Source: Cordia subcordata (lineage: Eukaryota; Streptophyta; Magnoliopsida; Boraginales; Cordiaceae). From it: 64,000 bases of DNA. Every line of letters begins with the position of its first letter. Positions within the stretch are counted from its first letter, which is position 1. Of this stretch, positions 45,101-56,692 are shown piece by piece. The stretch is from assembly GCA_028554755.1 (NCBI GenBank), contig JAPTOF010000009.1, positions 3,142,501 through 3,206,500 on the forward strand. The letters run 5' to 3'. Below the pieces are notes generated by a model. It searched no databases and was not told the DNA's origin. It saw nothing but the letters and a program-made list of their open reading frames with translations. Made by a program: the position numbers and the translations under genes.

Positions 45101-46020
45101 TGCTACTAGAACGCTAGAGCCTCGTCATTGTGGGAGGATTCAGAGACAGCCTGATAGATACTATAGGGAGTATTTTGAGACTTACAAAGAGGATCAAGTT
45201 GAGGTTCCCACTAGTTACGATGATGTAGTTTCCGATATAGATGGTAACTAGTGGCGCAAGGCAATGGATTCTGAATTAGAGTCTATGTACTCTAATAGTG
45301 TATGGGAGCTTGTAAAAGACCTAAAAGGGTAAAACCCATAAGGTACAAGTGGGTCTACAAAAGAAAGAGAGAAGTTGATAGAAAGGTTGAAACCTTCAAA
45401 GCTATATTAGTATCCAAGGGTTACACCCAGAAAGAAGGTATCAATTATAAAGAAACCTTTTCACAAATAGCCATGCTGAGGTCCATTAGGATACTCCTTG
45501 TTGCTTGTCATTGTGACTACAAGATATGGCAAATAGATGTCAAGACAGCTTTTCTTAATAGAGAGCTTAAAGAAACCATTTGTATGACCTGACTAGACGA
45601 ATACATTGCAGCAAGCCACAGACATAAGGTGTGCAAGCTTAAGAATAGACGAACACATTGCAGCAGGCCAGGAACATAAGGTGTGTAAGCTTAAGAATTC
45701 CATTTATAGGCTTAAGCAGGCATCTAGGGCATGCAACATCAAGTTAGATCATACAGTCAAGTCCTTTGGGTTTAAGCAAAACATTAATAAACCATGTGTG
45801 TACAAGAGGTGCAATGGAAACATTATGGCTTTCCTAGTTCTGTATGTGGATGACATCTTATTGATTGGGAATGATGTAGGGATGCTTTTGTGCATAAAGG
45901 TTTGGTTATCTTCTCAGTTTCACATGAAGGATATAGGTGAAGCAAGCTATATTCTTGGGATCAAGATTACACGAGATCAGAAGAACAAAAGGCTTGCGAT
46001 ATCCCAAGCTTCCTATATAG
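45101..46020 (+). pseudogene. pol: COP-1 reverse transcriptase with a 52-bp tandem duplication
   Basis: Motifs: WRKAMDSELESMYSN, YKWVYKRKREVD, LVSKGYTQKEGINYKETF, IWQIDVKTAFLNRELKETI, then the duplication (45596-45647 and 45648-45699), LKQASRACNIKLDHTV, and the catalytic FLVLYVDDILLIGNDVGML near 45830. Fifty-two is not a multiple of three, so the duplication shifts the frame. The order after integrase confirms copia. Confidence 0.85.
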
Positions 46021-46622
46021 AGAAGATATTGGTGAGGTACAACATGGAAAACTCCAAGAAAGGTCTCTTGCCGTCTAGACATGGAGTTACTATATCACAG
46101 GACCAATGTCCTAGGACACCTGAAGAGATAGAGAAGATAAAGAAGGTTCTTTATGCTTTGATAGTTAAAAGCCTTGTGTATGCCATAATGTGCACTAGAT
46201 TGGATATCTATTATGCTGTTGGCAAGGTTAGAAAATATCAGTCAAACCCTGGACCAGATCACTAGACAACGGTAAAGCAAATATTCAAGTTCTTGCGGAG
46301 AACTAAGGAATATGTGCTAGAATACCGGGCAGATCATCTAGTACCATTAGCCTACAGGGACTCGGACTTCTAGTCAGATAGAGATTCTGGGAGGTCTACT
46401 TCTGGCTTTGTTTTTACTCTGTCAGGAGGTGCAGTTTCATGGAAGAGTGTGAAGTAGAAATAGACGTAGTAGCGTTTGAGGCTGCAAAGGAGGCCGTATG
46501 GATAAAGATGTTCCTTACTAACCTAGAGGTTATCGTAGCTACATAGAAACCCATTGTCTTGTACTGTGACAATACAGTTGCTATTACATAGTGCAAAGAG
46601 CCCTAGAATTATAGTTGGGGCA
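46021..46622 (+). pseudogene. pol: COP-1 RNase H, first part
   Basis: It reads ILVRYNMENSKKGLLPSRHG and DQCPRTPEEIEKIKKV, then RSTSGFVFTLSGGAVSWKS and VLYCDNTVAIT, stop, CKEP. It ends at the target duplication GGGCA (46618-46622) before the inserted COP-2 element. Confidence 0.82.
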
Positions 46623-48078
46623 TGGAGGATCGATAATATTACATGTGGTCTATCCTAGTCCATATTTTCAAAAATACTACCAAGAAAACTTGCTAGGAAA
46701 ATAAAATAACCACATAACACACACAAGAACATGCTTAAGAATATATAGAACATAACTAGTGTTTGCAAAATATGTAAAGCTAACCTCTTGAAGCGTGTGG
46801 CCTTTGATGAAACTAAAACCATCACGAGCTTTGTTCCCGCTCACGAACAAGGCCACAAAAAAAATTTTACTATAAGGGTGTCGCAATATGCAACTCCCTA
46901 GTCTTCTTCCCTATGGTTAAAGAGACTTTTCTTTAGAGAATAGCCTTTTATATGGGAAGAATCAAAGTAATATGCTCTTGAAAATCTAGAGCAAAAAAAC
47001 CAAATAATAAGTGTGTACTATGTGTTGTAGTATTCTCTTGCCAAAATGGAAGAGATCAACTACAAAATTTTTGGATGCTAGAAATGGTTTACGGTCTTGC
47101 CTATTTATAGAAAAAGTTTGGCACCTAAATTTTGTAAACTTTCCATGTGGGAAACTTTTTCCTAATAGTAAATGTTTGCCACATGTCATGAAAGTAACTT
47201 GTACAATTTGAATTTTTCTTGTAGTAACTTTCTAGCACATGTTTTGGAAGATTAGGCCAAGCCCACAATCCAAGCCCAACACATAATCCATAACCCATGT
47301 GGAGACCTAAGCCCAATATGAAACCATCCAAGCCCGATTAGGTTATCTTGGACTTTAAAGAAAGCCCAAACCCAATTCTAAGCTTTGACCCAATAAGGCT
47401 ACTACCACAATATGGAATTTGCTCTTTCAAGATTACTCTCTCAAAGTCATTTCAACTAAGGAAGGGACTGAGAAGACACAATTAACCTTAGCTTCCAAGA
47501 ATAATAAAAAATGTCCTTGCCCAATCTAGGCGACATAATAATAATTATTTTTAACTCCGATCTATTCCACCATAAGATCAAAGTTTCACTCCAAGAATAA
47601 TTGCTATTACCCAAAAGCTTGTCACAAAAGAATGTGAACTTTGTCTTTAACCTACTAAATAACCGACCATAATGCCCCTCTACGTATACCCACAACTAGG
47701 ACCGGTCATTTGGCCTGTGTACTATCACCTTCTTAGTTGTATCTTTTTCCATTGGGTTTCTTGTCCTATCCCGGTAGATCACCCTCAATGAGGAGACTTG
47801 CTCAATATAACTTTATTCGGTATAGTGCCAATACTACCATTCGGTTACGAACTCAATTTATGACGTGACTAAATCTAGACTTAGACCTATTGTGCATCCA
47901 GCCTCACTGCGTACCCAAGTCATTAGTTCAAGTTAAGGGACCTTTATACATACATCAATAAAACATACCAGAGATAATATGTAAGGAACTCATAATGCCA
48001 TTTAACAAAATGATTATACATTATTTAACATCTAAAATATTGTATACAAGTGATCTTTAAGGCATACTAATCCTAACA
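46623..48078 (-). repeat. COP-2 3' LTR, with internal deletion
   Basis: It aligns with 16073-17777 but lacks about 0.3 kb, joining gtttcttgtccta to tcccggtagatc near 47770. Ends are TGGAGGATCG and CCTAACA on the + strand. TATA box on the minus strand at 47109-47102. Confidence 0.85.
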
Positions 48079-48093
48079 ATCTCCCACTTGCAC
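48079..48093 (-). promoter_or_regulatory. COP-2 polypurine tract
   Basis: The minus strand reads gtgcaagtgggagat followed by the LTR start TGTTAGG, the standard copia arrangement. Confidence 0.8.
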
Positions 48094-49091
48094 TAAAGTC
48101 ACTTTTGCACCGCCTAATACCCATAGACTTCAAATGTGTGGTAAACATTTTCTCTAGAAGAGTCTTTGTAAATGGGTCTGCCAGGTTTTCCACTAAAGCT
48201 ATCTTTTCAACTACAACATCTCCTCTCTCGATCAACTCACGGATCAAATTATATTTCCGTTCAATTTGTTTACCCTTTTTGTGATTCCTGGGCTCTTTGC
48301 ACTGTGAAACAGCACCGTTGTTGTCGCAATACAATGTTCTCGGTTTGTGAACTACCGGCATAACCTCTAGGTCTAAAAGGAACTTTCTTAGCCATACTGC
48401 CTTTTTTGCAACCTCAGATGCTGCTACATACTCAGCCTCTATGGTAGAGTTAGCAGTACAATTTTGCTTCACACTTTTCCACGAAATAGCTCCTCTTGAC
48501 AGAGTGAAAACATATCCAAAAGTAGACTTCTTGGAATCTTTGTCGGACTAGAAATTCGAGTCTATATAGGCTAATGGCATTAGGTCATCTACATAGTATT
48601 CTAGCACATAATCCTTAGTTCCTTGCAGGAATTTGAATATATGCTTAACTGTGACCCAATATGCCAGTCCAGGGTTTGACTGATATCTACTAACCATGCC
48701 AATAGCAAAGCAGATATCTGGTCTAGTACATAACATGACATACATGAGGCTTCCAACCGCCGAAGCATAAGGAACTCGTTTCATGCTCTCTATTTCCTCA
48801 GGTGTTTTAGGACATTGATCTTGAGATAGATAAACTTCATGTCTAGAAGGTAATAAGGCCTTCTTAGAGTTTTGCATGTTAAACCTGACCAATAACTTCT
48901 CAATAAATGTCCAATAACTTCTGTTCTTACGATCTTGCAGCAGCTTGATGCCTAGAACATAACTAGCTTATCCTAAATCCTTTATTTGAAATTGAGTAGA
49001 AAGCCAAACCTTGATGGATGATAACGTCCCCACATCATTTCCAATAAGTAGGATGTCATCCACATACAGAACTAAAAAAGCTACAGCATTT
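48079..49091 (-). pseudogene. pol: COP-2 RT (C-terminal) and RNase H
   Basis: It starts within RT at VAFLVLYVDD and proceeds through a stop and a frameshift to RFNMQNSKKALLPSRHEV, SAVGSLMYVMLCTRPDICF and QGTKDYVLEYYVDDLMPLA. It then reads STIEAEYVAASEVAKKAVWL, LYCDNNGAVSQCKEP and ENLADPFTKTLLEKMF, the canonical copia RNase H with SIEAEY-type and DNxGA-type motifs. The open frame runs on across the polypurine tract and 47 bases into the LTR (to 48032). This is the least decayed coding stretch in the window. Confidence 0.87.
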
Positions 49092-49656
49092 CATTAGTAC
49101 TCAATGCACAAAGATGTTGATCCTAATAAAGTAAGATCTCACCCATAGTGAATCAAAGTACCAAACCCTAACTTCATTAGTTCATCCACATATGCTCAAG
49201 ATTAAGAGCAATGACTATTTAGTAGTAGTGAGTATCTTGTTTTCTTTCTTTGATAGTACGTCTCTAGAAAACATACTCACAATGGTCCTGTCAAATACGT
49301 GACACACGTACTGTTGAGACAAATCCAAAAAGTCCTCCAATGACCTAGGTAGATCACTCTTAACGAGGAGACTTGCTCAATATAACCTTATCCCGGTAGA
49401 CCGCCCAACACTACTATTCAGTTATGGACTCAATTTATGACGTGATTAAATCTAGACTTAGACCTACTGTGCGTCCAGCCTCACTGTGCACCCAAGCCAT
49501 TAGTTCAAGTCAGGGGACCTTTATACATACATCGATAAAACATACCAGAGATAATATGTAAGGAACTCATAATTCCATTTAACAAAAATGATTATACATT
49601 GTTTTACATCCAAAATGTTATATACAAGTGAGCTTTAGGGCATACTAATCCTAACA
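49092..49656 (-). repeat. COP-2 5' LTR remnant (565 bp)
   Basis: It contains the first third of the LTR, starting TGTTAGGATTAG on the minus strand. It matches 17213-17777 and is cut at the RT junction. Confidence 0.85.
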
Positions 49657-49838
49657 GGGCAAGCATAATGAGAGGAAGTACCACTTGATTCGGGAGTTCA
49701 TCCAAAGAGGTAACATAGTGGTGGAGAAAATCGCTTCAACTGGGAACTTAGCAGATCCATTCATAAGGACTCTTCCAAAGGGACTGTTTACCATGCATGT
49801 AGAGTCTATGGGTGTTAAGTTCATAAAAAGTGATCTTT
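49657..49838 (+). pseudogene. pol: COP-1 RNase H, last part
   Basis: After the COP-2 insertion it continues KYHLIREFIQRGNIVVEKIA and NLADPFIRTLPKGLFTMHVE, matching the COP-2 protein. The frame runs over the polypurine tract into the LTR as far as 49912. Confidence 0.85.
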
Positions 49839-49839
49839 T

Positions 49840-49854
49840 GTGCAAGTGGGATAT
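49840..49854 (+). promoter_or_regulatory. COP-1 polypurine tract
   Basis: gtgcaagtgggatat precedes the LTR start TGTTGGG. Confidence 0.75.
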
Positions 49855-51570
49855 TGTTGGGATTGTATACCCTAAAGACCATTTGTACACAGATATTGAA
49901 TTAGACATTTGATTATTGTTTATATTTATAAGCATACCTTACATATACTATTTTTGGTATATATGTGTGGCACATTGTGTAAAGGTCCAATGATGTAGTT
50001 CAATGACTTGGGCATGCACTGAGGTTGAATGCACAGTAGGTCCATATGGATACATCATAAAGATGTCTCTATCGAGATAAGGCTATAATAGATGAGTCCC
50101 CGATAGAGGTGATCTACCTAGGTCATTAGAAGGTCTTTCCAAACTTCATTTCTAGTGCGTGTATCATGCATTAGATATGACCACTATGAGTATGTTATTT
50201 GGAACCGTGCCATTATATATAGAGGACAAGATACTCACTGCTTCTGAGTGACCAATGCTCTTAATCTTAAGCATATGTGCATGAACTGGTGAAGTTGTGT
50301 TACAGCACGTTGATCTACAATAAAGAGAGGCCTTGAATGATAAGATTGTTTGCCTTGTACGATAGGTGTTGTGTTTTAATCAATCAGGATATGCATGTGC
50401 AATAACAGAGTCTATATGCCCTCTAGGATTTGTCTTATTGGTCATCATAAATCTAAATCTAGTGTCATTACCCTTTAGGGGTATATTGGTCGTTTGGCTT
50501 GTGGGTCGCTCCCTAAATCAAGAGATCCATGACTACGTGGTGATCATTCTTTGGACTAGATATTTCAAGGTGCTAAATGTAGTCTTAGAGGTAATGGTGT
50601 CTTTTGACTGGCCTTGACTAGGGTGGACATAGAGGGATATTTTGGTCATTTTGCTTAGTTGTTCAAAGAAAGTGGTTACATATTGTGACCTATTTCTGCT
50701 TAGCCAGTAATTATCCTTGGTGTGCAGCTTTGGTCTTTTAGTAGAAATAGACTGAGGTCAAAATGGACTTCATGTTGTTAAAGTGGTGGCAAGGGGATTT
50801 TGCTAGTTTTGGGAGTCAAGAGTAATTAAGTCTGTTGGTCCCTTCACTAGTCATATTTCTAATAGATGTAATTAATTGAAATCATCCAATTACATGGATG
50901 CTTTATTAAGATACAAGTTTAATAGAGAAGGAAAAAGGAGTTTATCCAAGTTTCTCCTTATTAAATTTATTAGCATCTCAATCGAACTAATAGGTCCCAT
51001 GGAATTACATATTATGGAGTAGGAGAGACAAAGGAAGATCTTAAATATCTTATCCATAAGGCATATTTCATTTCTAGAAAAGGGAATACTTGGAAACATA
51101 ATTATTTTTTGGAACTTACCCAATTATGGTTATTGTGCATTATAAATAGTGAGCTAACAACAATACACCCTTGAGTCTCTTTGCCTCTTTTATAAAGGTA
51201 TGCAGGAATTTTCATCTAGTACACTAAGAACACACATTACTCCATAGATCTTCAATTATAACTCTTCTAGGTGCTTTCCCATCACATAACATCACATATC
51301 CTAACTTTGGAAAAGTAATTATAGTGAAGAAGGCTAATTGGGAGGCTATTTTGGTGGAGTTTTTACAAAGCAAAGAGACCATCAAGTTGGATCTTCAACC
51401 TTTTGAAGGTATATCACTTTAGCTTCTACCTCATATGTTTACCATGTTGTGCTTATGTGTGCAAATAACTTTCTTATTGCTTGTTCTACCACCATATTAG
51501 ATATATTCTTTAATATTTTTTTAAAGCACAATGATCTATAGTCTATGGTGTAGCAATCCCGATCCTATCA
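49855..51570 (+). repeat. COP-1 3' LTR (1716 bp)
   Basis: It starts TGTTGGGATTG and ends GATCCTATCA, followed by the TSD CTAAT. TATA box at 51141-51148. It is clearly diverged from the 5' LTR, with many substitutions in the first 150 bases. Confidence 0.88.
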
Positions 51571-52985
51571 CTAATATGTCCTCTCAACATGCACTTTGCC
51601 CAAAGATACAAAGAGAAAAAAGTTACATCACAATGGCTCATATTTTGGCTTAAAGAGCCTTGTTCATAATACAATGAAACAACAAAGAAAACACTGTCAA
51701 ATTGACATTGTGTCACTTGACACTTGTTCGACATACGTCACTTTTTTCCATCTTTTTCTTGCCTTTGGTCTTTTTTACTTTTTCAGTTTTTTTTTAAATG
51801 TCTTTTACTTTTTCCACTTTTTTTTCCATTTTTTCACTTTCTTTTTTGCATTTTTTCAATACATAACATAAACCAAGAATAGAAAGGGCTAAGGCATACC
51901 AAAAGAACCAATCAATGAAAGGGCACTTATATCAAAACCCTATGTTTATCCACCTTTTCGCCTAAGTCGTAGGGAAATTGGAAGGTATATTCCTAAAGTT
52001 GTTCATTCCCCATAGTTTTCTAAAAGATTCTCCAAAGGTACTCGGAGTACCTTCCATTCAATTCACTCCCTATAATACCACCTCATTATCTCCATTCAAA
52101 CAAGTCAATATCAAAGTCAACTCTCCAACCAACATGGAGATAAACCAAAACAATTGAACATATTTTGAGCAAAAATGGATTATGATAAGCAAATCTAACT
52201 AACAAATGATATAAACAATAAAGGAACAACCACACTCCCAAACCTAAACTTTGCTTGTCCTCAAGCAAATAGCATCTAGGAATAACAAGCAAGCAATATG
52301 AACTGCATATGGGAGTTGTAGAGGGGATAGATAAGCACAAAGAAAGAATGGAGAGATACAACCTTGTTTATATGTAGTCCATGAATGTCAAAGCCAATCC
52401 AATCATCTACTTCTCCGCTCCTTAGTAGAAAGCTCAACGCTAAAGAAAAAACAAAGAAAAGATTAATAGTTAATAGTGCAAGTTCACATTGGCATTTGAA
52501 AAGATAAACAAGGTTGCATGCAAGGATTAAAGAATTGATGTTCTAAAATGATAAGAAAGAGCAAGAACTAAGTAAAGGAGCAAAAATCTAAACTACTAAA
52601 AGTAAAAACAAAGGAAAGACAACCTAACTACTAAAAGACAAGAAAAACAAAAGCAACCCAAAGCAATCTAATCTACTAAAGATATGTACAAAGCAAAAGG
52701 AACCAAAAAAACATAAAGAACAAAAATAGAAGAAAAGGGTAAAGATTATTCACAACTCTAGGGTGCCTCCTAATAGCACTGAATTTAACGGCCCTAGTCG
52801 GGCACTAGTGTTAGAGTAACATATGTTCAAAGTTCTTTGGCACATATTGCCAGATAATCATCAAGGCACAGATAGTAGAAGAAAAAAGATCATGCCATAA
52901 ACAATATAGCAAAGAATGAACAAAGCATGCCTTTTCAAAATCCTACCTTAAAGTGTCAAATAAAGATATGTGCTCAAATGTGATA
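51571..52985 (-). other. NA-4 3' noncoding region, continued
   Basis: No gene is seen. It holds T-rich low-complexity DNA (51750-51860), the internal hairpin-purine module (TTTGCTTG tcct CAAGCAAA at 52250-52269) and the post-pol hairpin at 52757-52774. It resumes exactly where 39464 left off. Confidence 0.7.
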
Positions 52986-54436
52986 GGGACCATGTGAAAA
53001 TGTAAGAGGTCACGGCCCACTTGCTTACTAATTAAGCACCCCATGGCCTTTTTCCCATTATCTAGGGTTTAGAACATACCCTTTTAATGAGTCAAAGATA
53101 GGTCTAATGCATACAAAGTGGGTGATGTGTGCCCTAGTCCTAAGTAAAAGTGTTCCATGCAAGAAAGCACAAATGTGAGCTCTAAAACTAAAGGAGACTC
53201 AATGGAATAGAAGTAAGGTGTAGAGATTACATCTGGAGAAGGAAAGTCAATGGAAGGAGAGGTAGAAGTACTAGGCTCTTCCTCTCTAGGAGATAGGGCA
53301 TCACAGTACTAAAGTCTCTTTAACTCTGTCATCTCTTCATCAAAGGTGGGATTGAAAGGGGGAAGCAACATAGGTTCACCAAAATGATAACCCAGTACTA
53401 AATGCTTAATCTTCAAAACCTCCATTAATGGGATGAGTTTATGTATGGGTGAAGAGGATATATGGGACACCAAAGACTTCTTATCATGCATGCATATATG
53501 CTCAACGGAATTGTGCCCACGTGATTCCCTAAATGTAGACTCAGAATCAAATTAAGTACTAAGAACATCAAACTCATCCTCTAAATGTGTGTACAATGTG
53601 GAAAGTGGAGGAAAATAGGTTCGAATGACTCAATAGAAGGTGATGACCACTTCTTCAAAAACAAAATCAAAGTCATAGTCAATCAGGATATACTCATGCT
53701 CATTCTTTTCCGTGCTACAAGATGTTAACTCTCTACCAACCTCTACCTCTCTCTCTATTTCTACTCCTTGAACATTACCAATTTCATCAATAATCACCTC
53801 ATCCATAGGTCTCAGTCCCATCCCATCAACCCAGTCAAAAGGTATCTCAACACTCTTACTCACGGGTTGCTCATTCTCAATTCCCTTATTTAAACACTCG
53901 GCTATTTAGGATAACCTTTTCAAAATCTGACGTGGACTCTCTTGATTAGATTGAATCATTTGGGTGTTCAGAAAGAATTGATATTGGGATTGCACAACCA
54001 ATTGTTCTAATTGCTCCTTAGATGTAGACTTAACAGAGTGAGGCTGAACCGAATGGAAATGGTAGGCATTTTGATTAAGATCATCATGAGCATAACTTTT
54101 AAAAAATTCAGAAGAAGAATAGGTGGGAAAAGATACTGTGAAGGATGAATATTCAAAGCTAGGATATGGCTAGAAAGAATATCCATCTTGACCCTAAGAT
54201 GGATATGCATGATATAACTCCCTATGGTCATGAGTATTAGATGTAGATGCATGTAAGGACATATGACTATTGGGATCATAACTCGAATAAGCATCAAAAT
54301 AGGGATTGCTATATGCAAAGGGACAACAAGTAATATGATGCTCGTAACTACCACATAAAGCACAAGCATTAGATGCATATACCGAAGGCGGGGAAGAGGA
54401 TACAATTGAAAACCAAGAAGCATTAGATCTATCTAT
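52986..54436 (-). pseudogene. NA-4 conserved CCHC-knuckle ORF; start codon lost
   Basis: The knuckle reads CALCGSYEHHITCC at 54364-54323, close to the Athila Gag knuckle CALCSKLSHKTVAC. The codon 72 nt upstream, which is ATG in the three other copies, is ATA here (54436-54434). Beyond the knuckle are GQDGYSF, FFKSYAHDDLNQNAYHFHSV and KEQLEQLV, then VEIEREVEVGRELTSC and DYDFDFVFEEV (about 53640-53760). Two TAG codons stand where the relatives have Trp or similar. It matches the NA-1 protein over its whole length, although nucleotide similarity is patchy. Confidence 0.6.
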
Positions 54437-54624
54437 ACTTAATCAACACAAGTAAACCTTTTCACAATTCAAGATTTTTTTTTATTTTTCAAGATTTTCA
54501 ATTTTTTAGTTTTTTTCAAATTTTTCTTAATTTTTTTTGGGTTTTTCAAATAAAGGAAAGCAAAAATCACCATGCAAGCAACTGATCAAAAACACAAAAG
54601 CACACAAAGAATAGATACTGTGCC

Positions 54625-54642
54625 TTCCTAACAATGGTGCCG
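54625..54642 (-). promoter_or_regulatory. NA-4 primer-binding site, copy 1
   Basis: The + strand reads ttcctaacaatggtgccg, similar to the tRNA-Asp 3' end, with six bases between it and a TGATTG LTR start at 54649. Confidence 0.6.
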
Positions 54643-54648
54643 AACACT

Positions 54649-54786
54649 TGATTGTTTTGACTTGGTTAGTCTTTGGCTACATCACATTCTCTAATAACGG
54701 CGCCAAAAAATTGATCGTTTGACCGGTTGTATGGAAATTAAAGCGTAAACAAACAACCAAGTTGATGTTTGTGTTTTGTGTATTAG
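54649..54786 (-). repeat. NA-4 5' LTR stub
   Basis: About 138 bases of LTR remain before ATH-M begins. It contains the duplicated LTR edge and primer site. The rest must lie beyond ATH-M, outside the window. Confidence 0.55.
54688..54705 (-). promoter_or_regulatory. NA-4 primer-binding site, copy 2
   Basis: The + strand reads tctctaataacggcgcca, again with six bases before a TGATCG LTR start at 54712. It lies 63 bases from copy 1. Confidence 0.6.
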
Positions 54787-56655
54787 TGTTGTCTTTTAGA
54801 GTGCAAGCTCTAAAGACCCGCAAGTGTAAAGATCAATGTAGTAGAGTGTGTATAGGAACGGGTGTGGAACTACCGGGAGGTTAGTTGGTAGAGTGGATTC
54901 TGTGCTCGTGTGTCCTAAAGGTGCCAAAAAGAAAGCCTATACTAAGCATATTTTTGGGTTTTTGGATTAACAGGAGCTTAAGAGTAAGAAAATAAAACTA
55001 AACTACGAGAATGGGAAGGGGGGAAATGAGCTAATCTAGAGGGAACTAACAATTGCAAAGGTATTAGGGTGACTTTGACTTATGAATGGGTGATTTTATA
55101 CTCAGATGCTATGGGATTAAAGGACGATGGCTTACTATGGTGATTGCTTTAGCTAGGTTACTAATTAGTGTCCTAATTTCCCCTTAGGACTCGGTACGGG
55201 TCTATCCCTAGGCGGTACCTCCTAGAGCTATGGTGTGGTCCTTATGACCTAGGGCCTTAAGAGTAATTAACTAGCTCCCTAGGTGACTTAGAATAAACCT
55301 ACATTAGTACCTAGACCATTGGCTAGATTTAAAGCCAAGACCTAGTGTCCCTAAAGTCGACTAAACCTATCTTGGAACCTATTGGATGGATTTAAAGCCA
55401 AAGGAGACTTGACCTAGGCTAGCCCTAAACTATTTGCCGTCATTCTAAGGTCACTATAGTAAGATTTAACTTTGTTAGTACATTTATACATGTTCTTAGC
55501 CAAGGTGTTCATGAATAACAAGATCTATTCGACTATCAAACATCGTCACACTCGGATTACACCGTTAGAAATGATTAAGAATCAACATGTATGCATTATT
55601 GAAGTAATATTCATTACTAGGTATGTAAACATACATATAGACATGAATATAAGCATTACCCACTTCATAGCATCCACATATAAACATATAGACATGATTA
55701 TAGCATGGATTAGACTTGCTTAGTAACAATAGACTTCAATTTATACACATGCTACTTATTAAGGCATTTTATCAAACACTTAGACATAAATGAGAAAATA
55801 ACCATTTGAACAAGAAAATCAAAACATGTATATATTAAGCCATCAAATCCTATCTCATAAGAGTATATAGTTAACCCATTACATAAGCTAAATCACCCTT
55901 CACAAGTCTACTCAATCATTATAGAAAATAGAATAAAAGAGAGATTATGAAGCTTCCCTTTCATTCTAACTAGTCCTGTACAAAGCTTTTGAGAAACTTG
56001 AATTCAAATGTTTGAAACCCTCCAAATCAACTTGATTCAAGGTGATAAATGTGTGAAACAGTGTGTGTGAGGCCGGTGGAAACTAGGGTTAAGCATATGA
56101 GATTTTGCATGTGAAGTGTGTGTGTTGGGTCTAAAGTCTTCCCCCTTTTCTGTAAAATTCGGGCTTTATTTATAATTTTTAGTGCACTACCGATTGACCT
56201 AGCCAATCGACCAGCTCTAGAAGGGTAGTTGATTGGCTTTTTCTAGTAGCTTTCTGGAATAGCCGGTCGACCGGCTTGAAAAAGGAAATCGAACAATTTT
56301 TTATTGCTTTCTGGAATGACCGTCGGTGGACTGGCTTTTCTTCTAGGTCGTCTGGCAGACTTTTCTTTCTTCATTCTTTGTCTTTTCAGCCTCCGATTTT
56401 CTCCCCTCAACTCATGCATCTTCCATCTTCGTTACCTATCAATGTCCACGCTTCGTTTTATCCCTATAGCTTACCTAAGACACAAAATTAAGCATTTAGT
56501 ATAGCATCTGACTTGGAAATTCAACTATGTACATTTGCTTACGCTCAAGCCTAACTCTAGTATATGTACTATACTAATGCATCTTTTAAGGCTCAGAACA
56601 CCTCTTAAACATAGGCAGTTAACAACATAAATGCACACAAAAACACAACACATCA
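54787..56655 (-). repeat. ATH-M 3' LTR (1869 bp)
   Basis: The + strand runs from TGTTGTCTTTTAG to CACAACACATCA. Hairpins are at 55319-55338 and 55382-55401, ggtcgaccggc-type palindromes at about 56190-56350, and a TATA-like ataaata on the minus strand near 56172. It is of the same type as the solo LTRs at 23412 and 37135. Confidence 0.9.
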
Positions 56656-56692
56656 ACGCCCTAAAACCTTCTCCTTGCTTGTCCCTAAGCAA
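56656..56692 (-). promoter_or_regulatory. ATH-M polypurine tract and hairpin
   Basis: The + strand reads acgccctaaaaccttctcc and then ttgcttgtccctaagcaa (56675-56692). Confidence 0.7.

Larger units (their letters stand above)
46623..49656 (-). mobile_element. COP-2: internally deleted Ty1/copia element inside COP-1
   Basis: The TSD GGGCA lies at 46618-46622 and 49657-49661; removal rejoins COP-1 RNase H. On the minus strand it starts with 565 bp of 5' LTR (49656-49092). It then jumps directly into RT at the FLVLYVDD motif (about 49091), continues through RNase H to a polypurine tract, and ends with the 3' LTR 48078-46623. Primer site, gag, protease, integrase and half of RT are missing. Its LTRs match the solo LTRs at 5694-9571 and 16073-17777. 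Confidence 0.88.
39465..51570 (+). mobile_element. COP-1: Ty1/copia element, Angela/BARE type, interrupted in RNase H
   Basis: The TSD CTAAT lies at 39460-39464 and 51571-51575. Order is 5' LTR 39465-41202, primer site 41205-41216, a leader of about 1.6 kb, gag, protease, integrase, RT, RNase H, polypurine tract and 3' LTR 49855-51570. Integrase before RT marks Ty1/copia. LTRs of about 1.7 kb, a long leader and the gag motif YMLASMSNVLQ fit Angela/BARE. The LTRs differ at many positions, so the insertion is old. A COP-2 element (46623-49656) lies inside. Confidence 0.88.
39173..54648 (-). mobile_element. NA-4: pol-less Athila-related element, split by COP-1
   Basis: The internal region is in two parts, 39173-39464 and 51571-54648, separated by COP-1 with the target duplication CTAAT. 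It reads on the minus strand: duplicated primer site (54625-54705), decayed CCHC ORF from about 54436, noncoding region with the internal hairpin-purine module at 52250-52269, and polypurine tract with hairpin at 39173-39209. It is more diverged than NA-1 to NA-3. Confidence 0.75.

Noticed and set aside
49651..49935. Minus-strand frame opposite COP-1 RNase H
   Set aside because: It is a shadow of the coding sequence on the + strand, which carries recognisable copia motifs.
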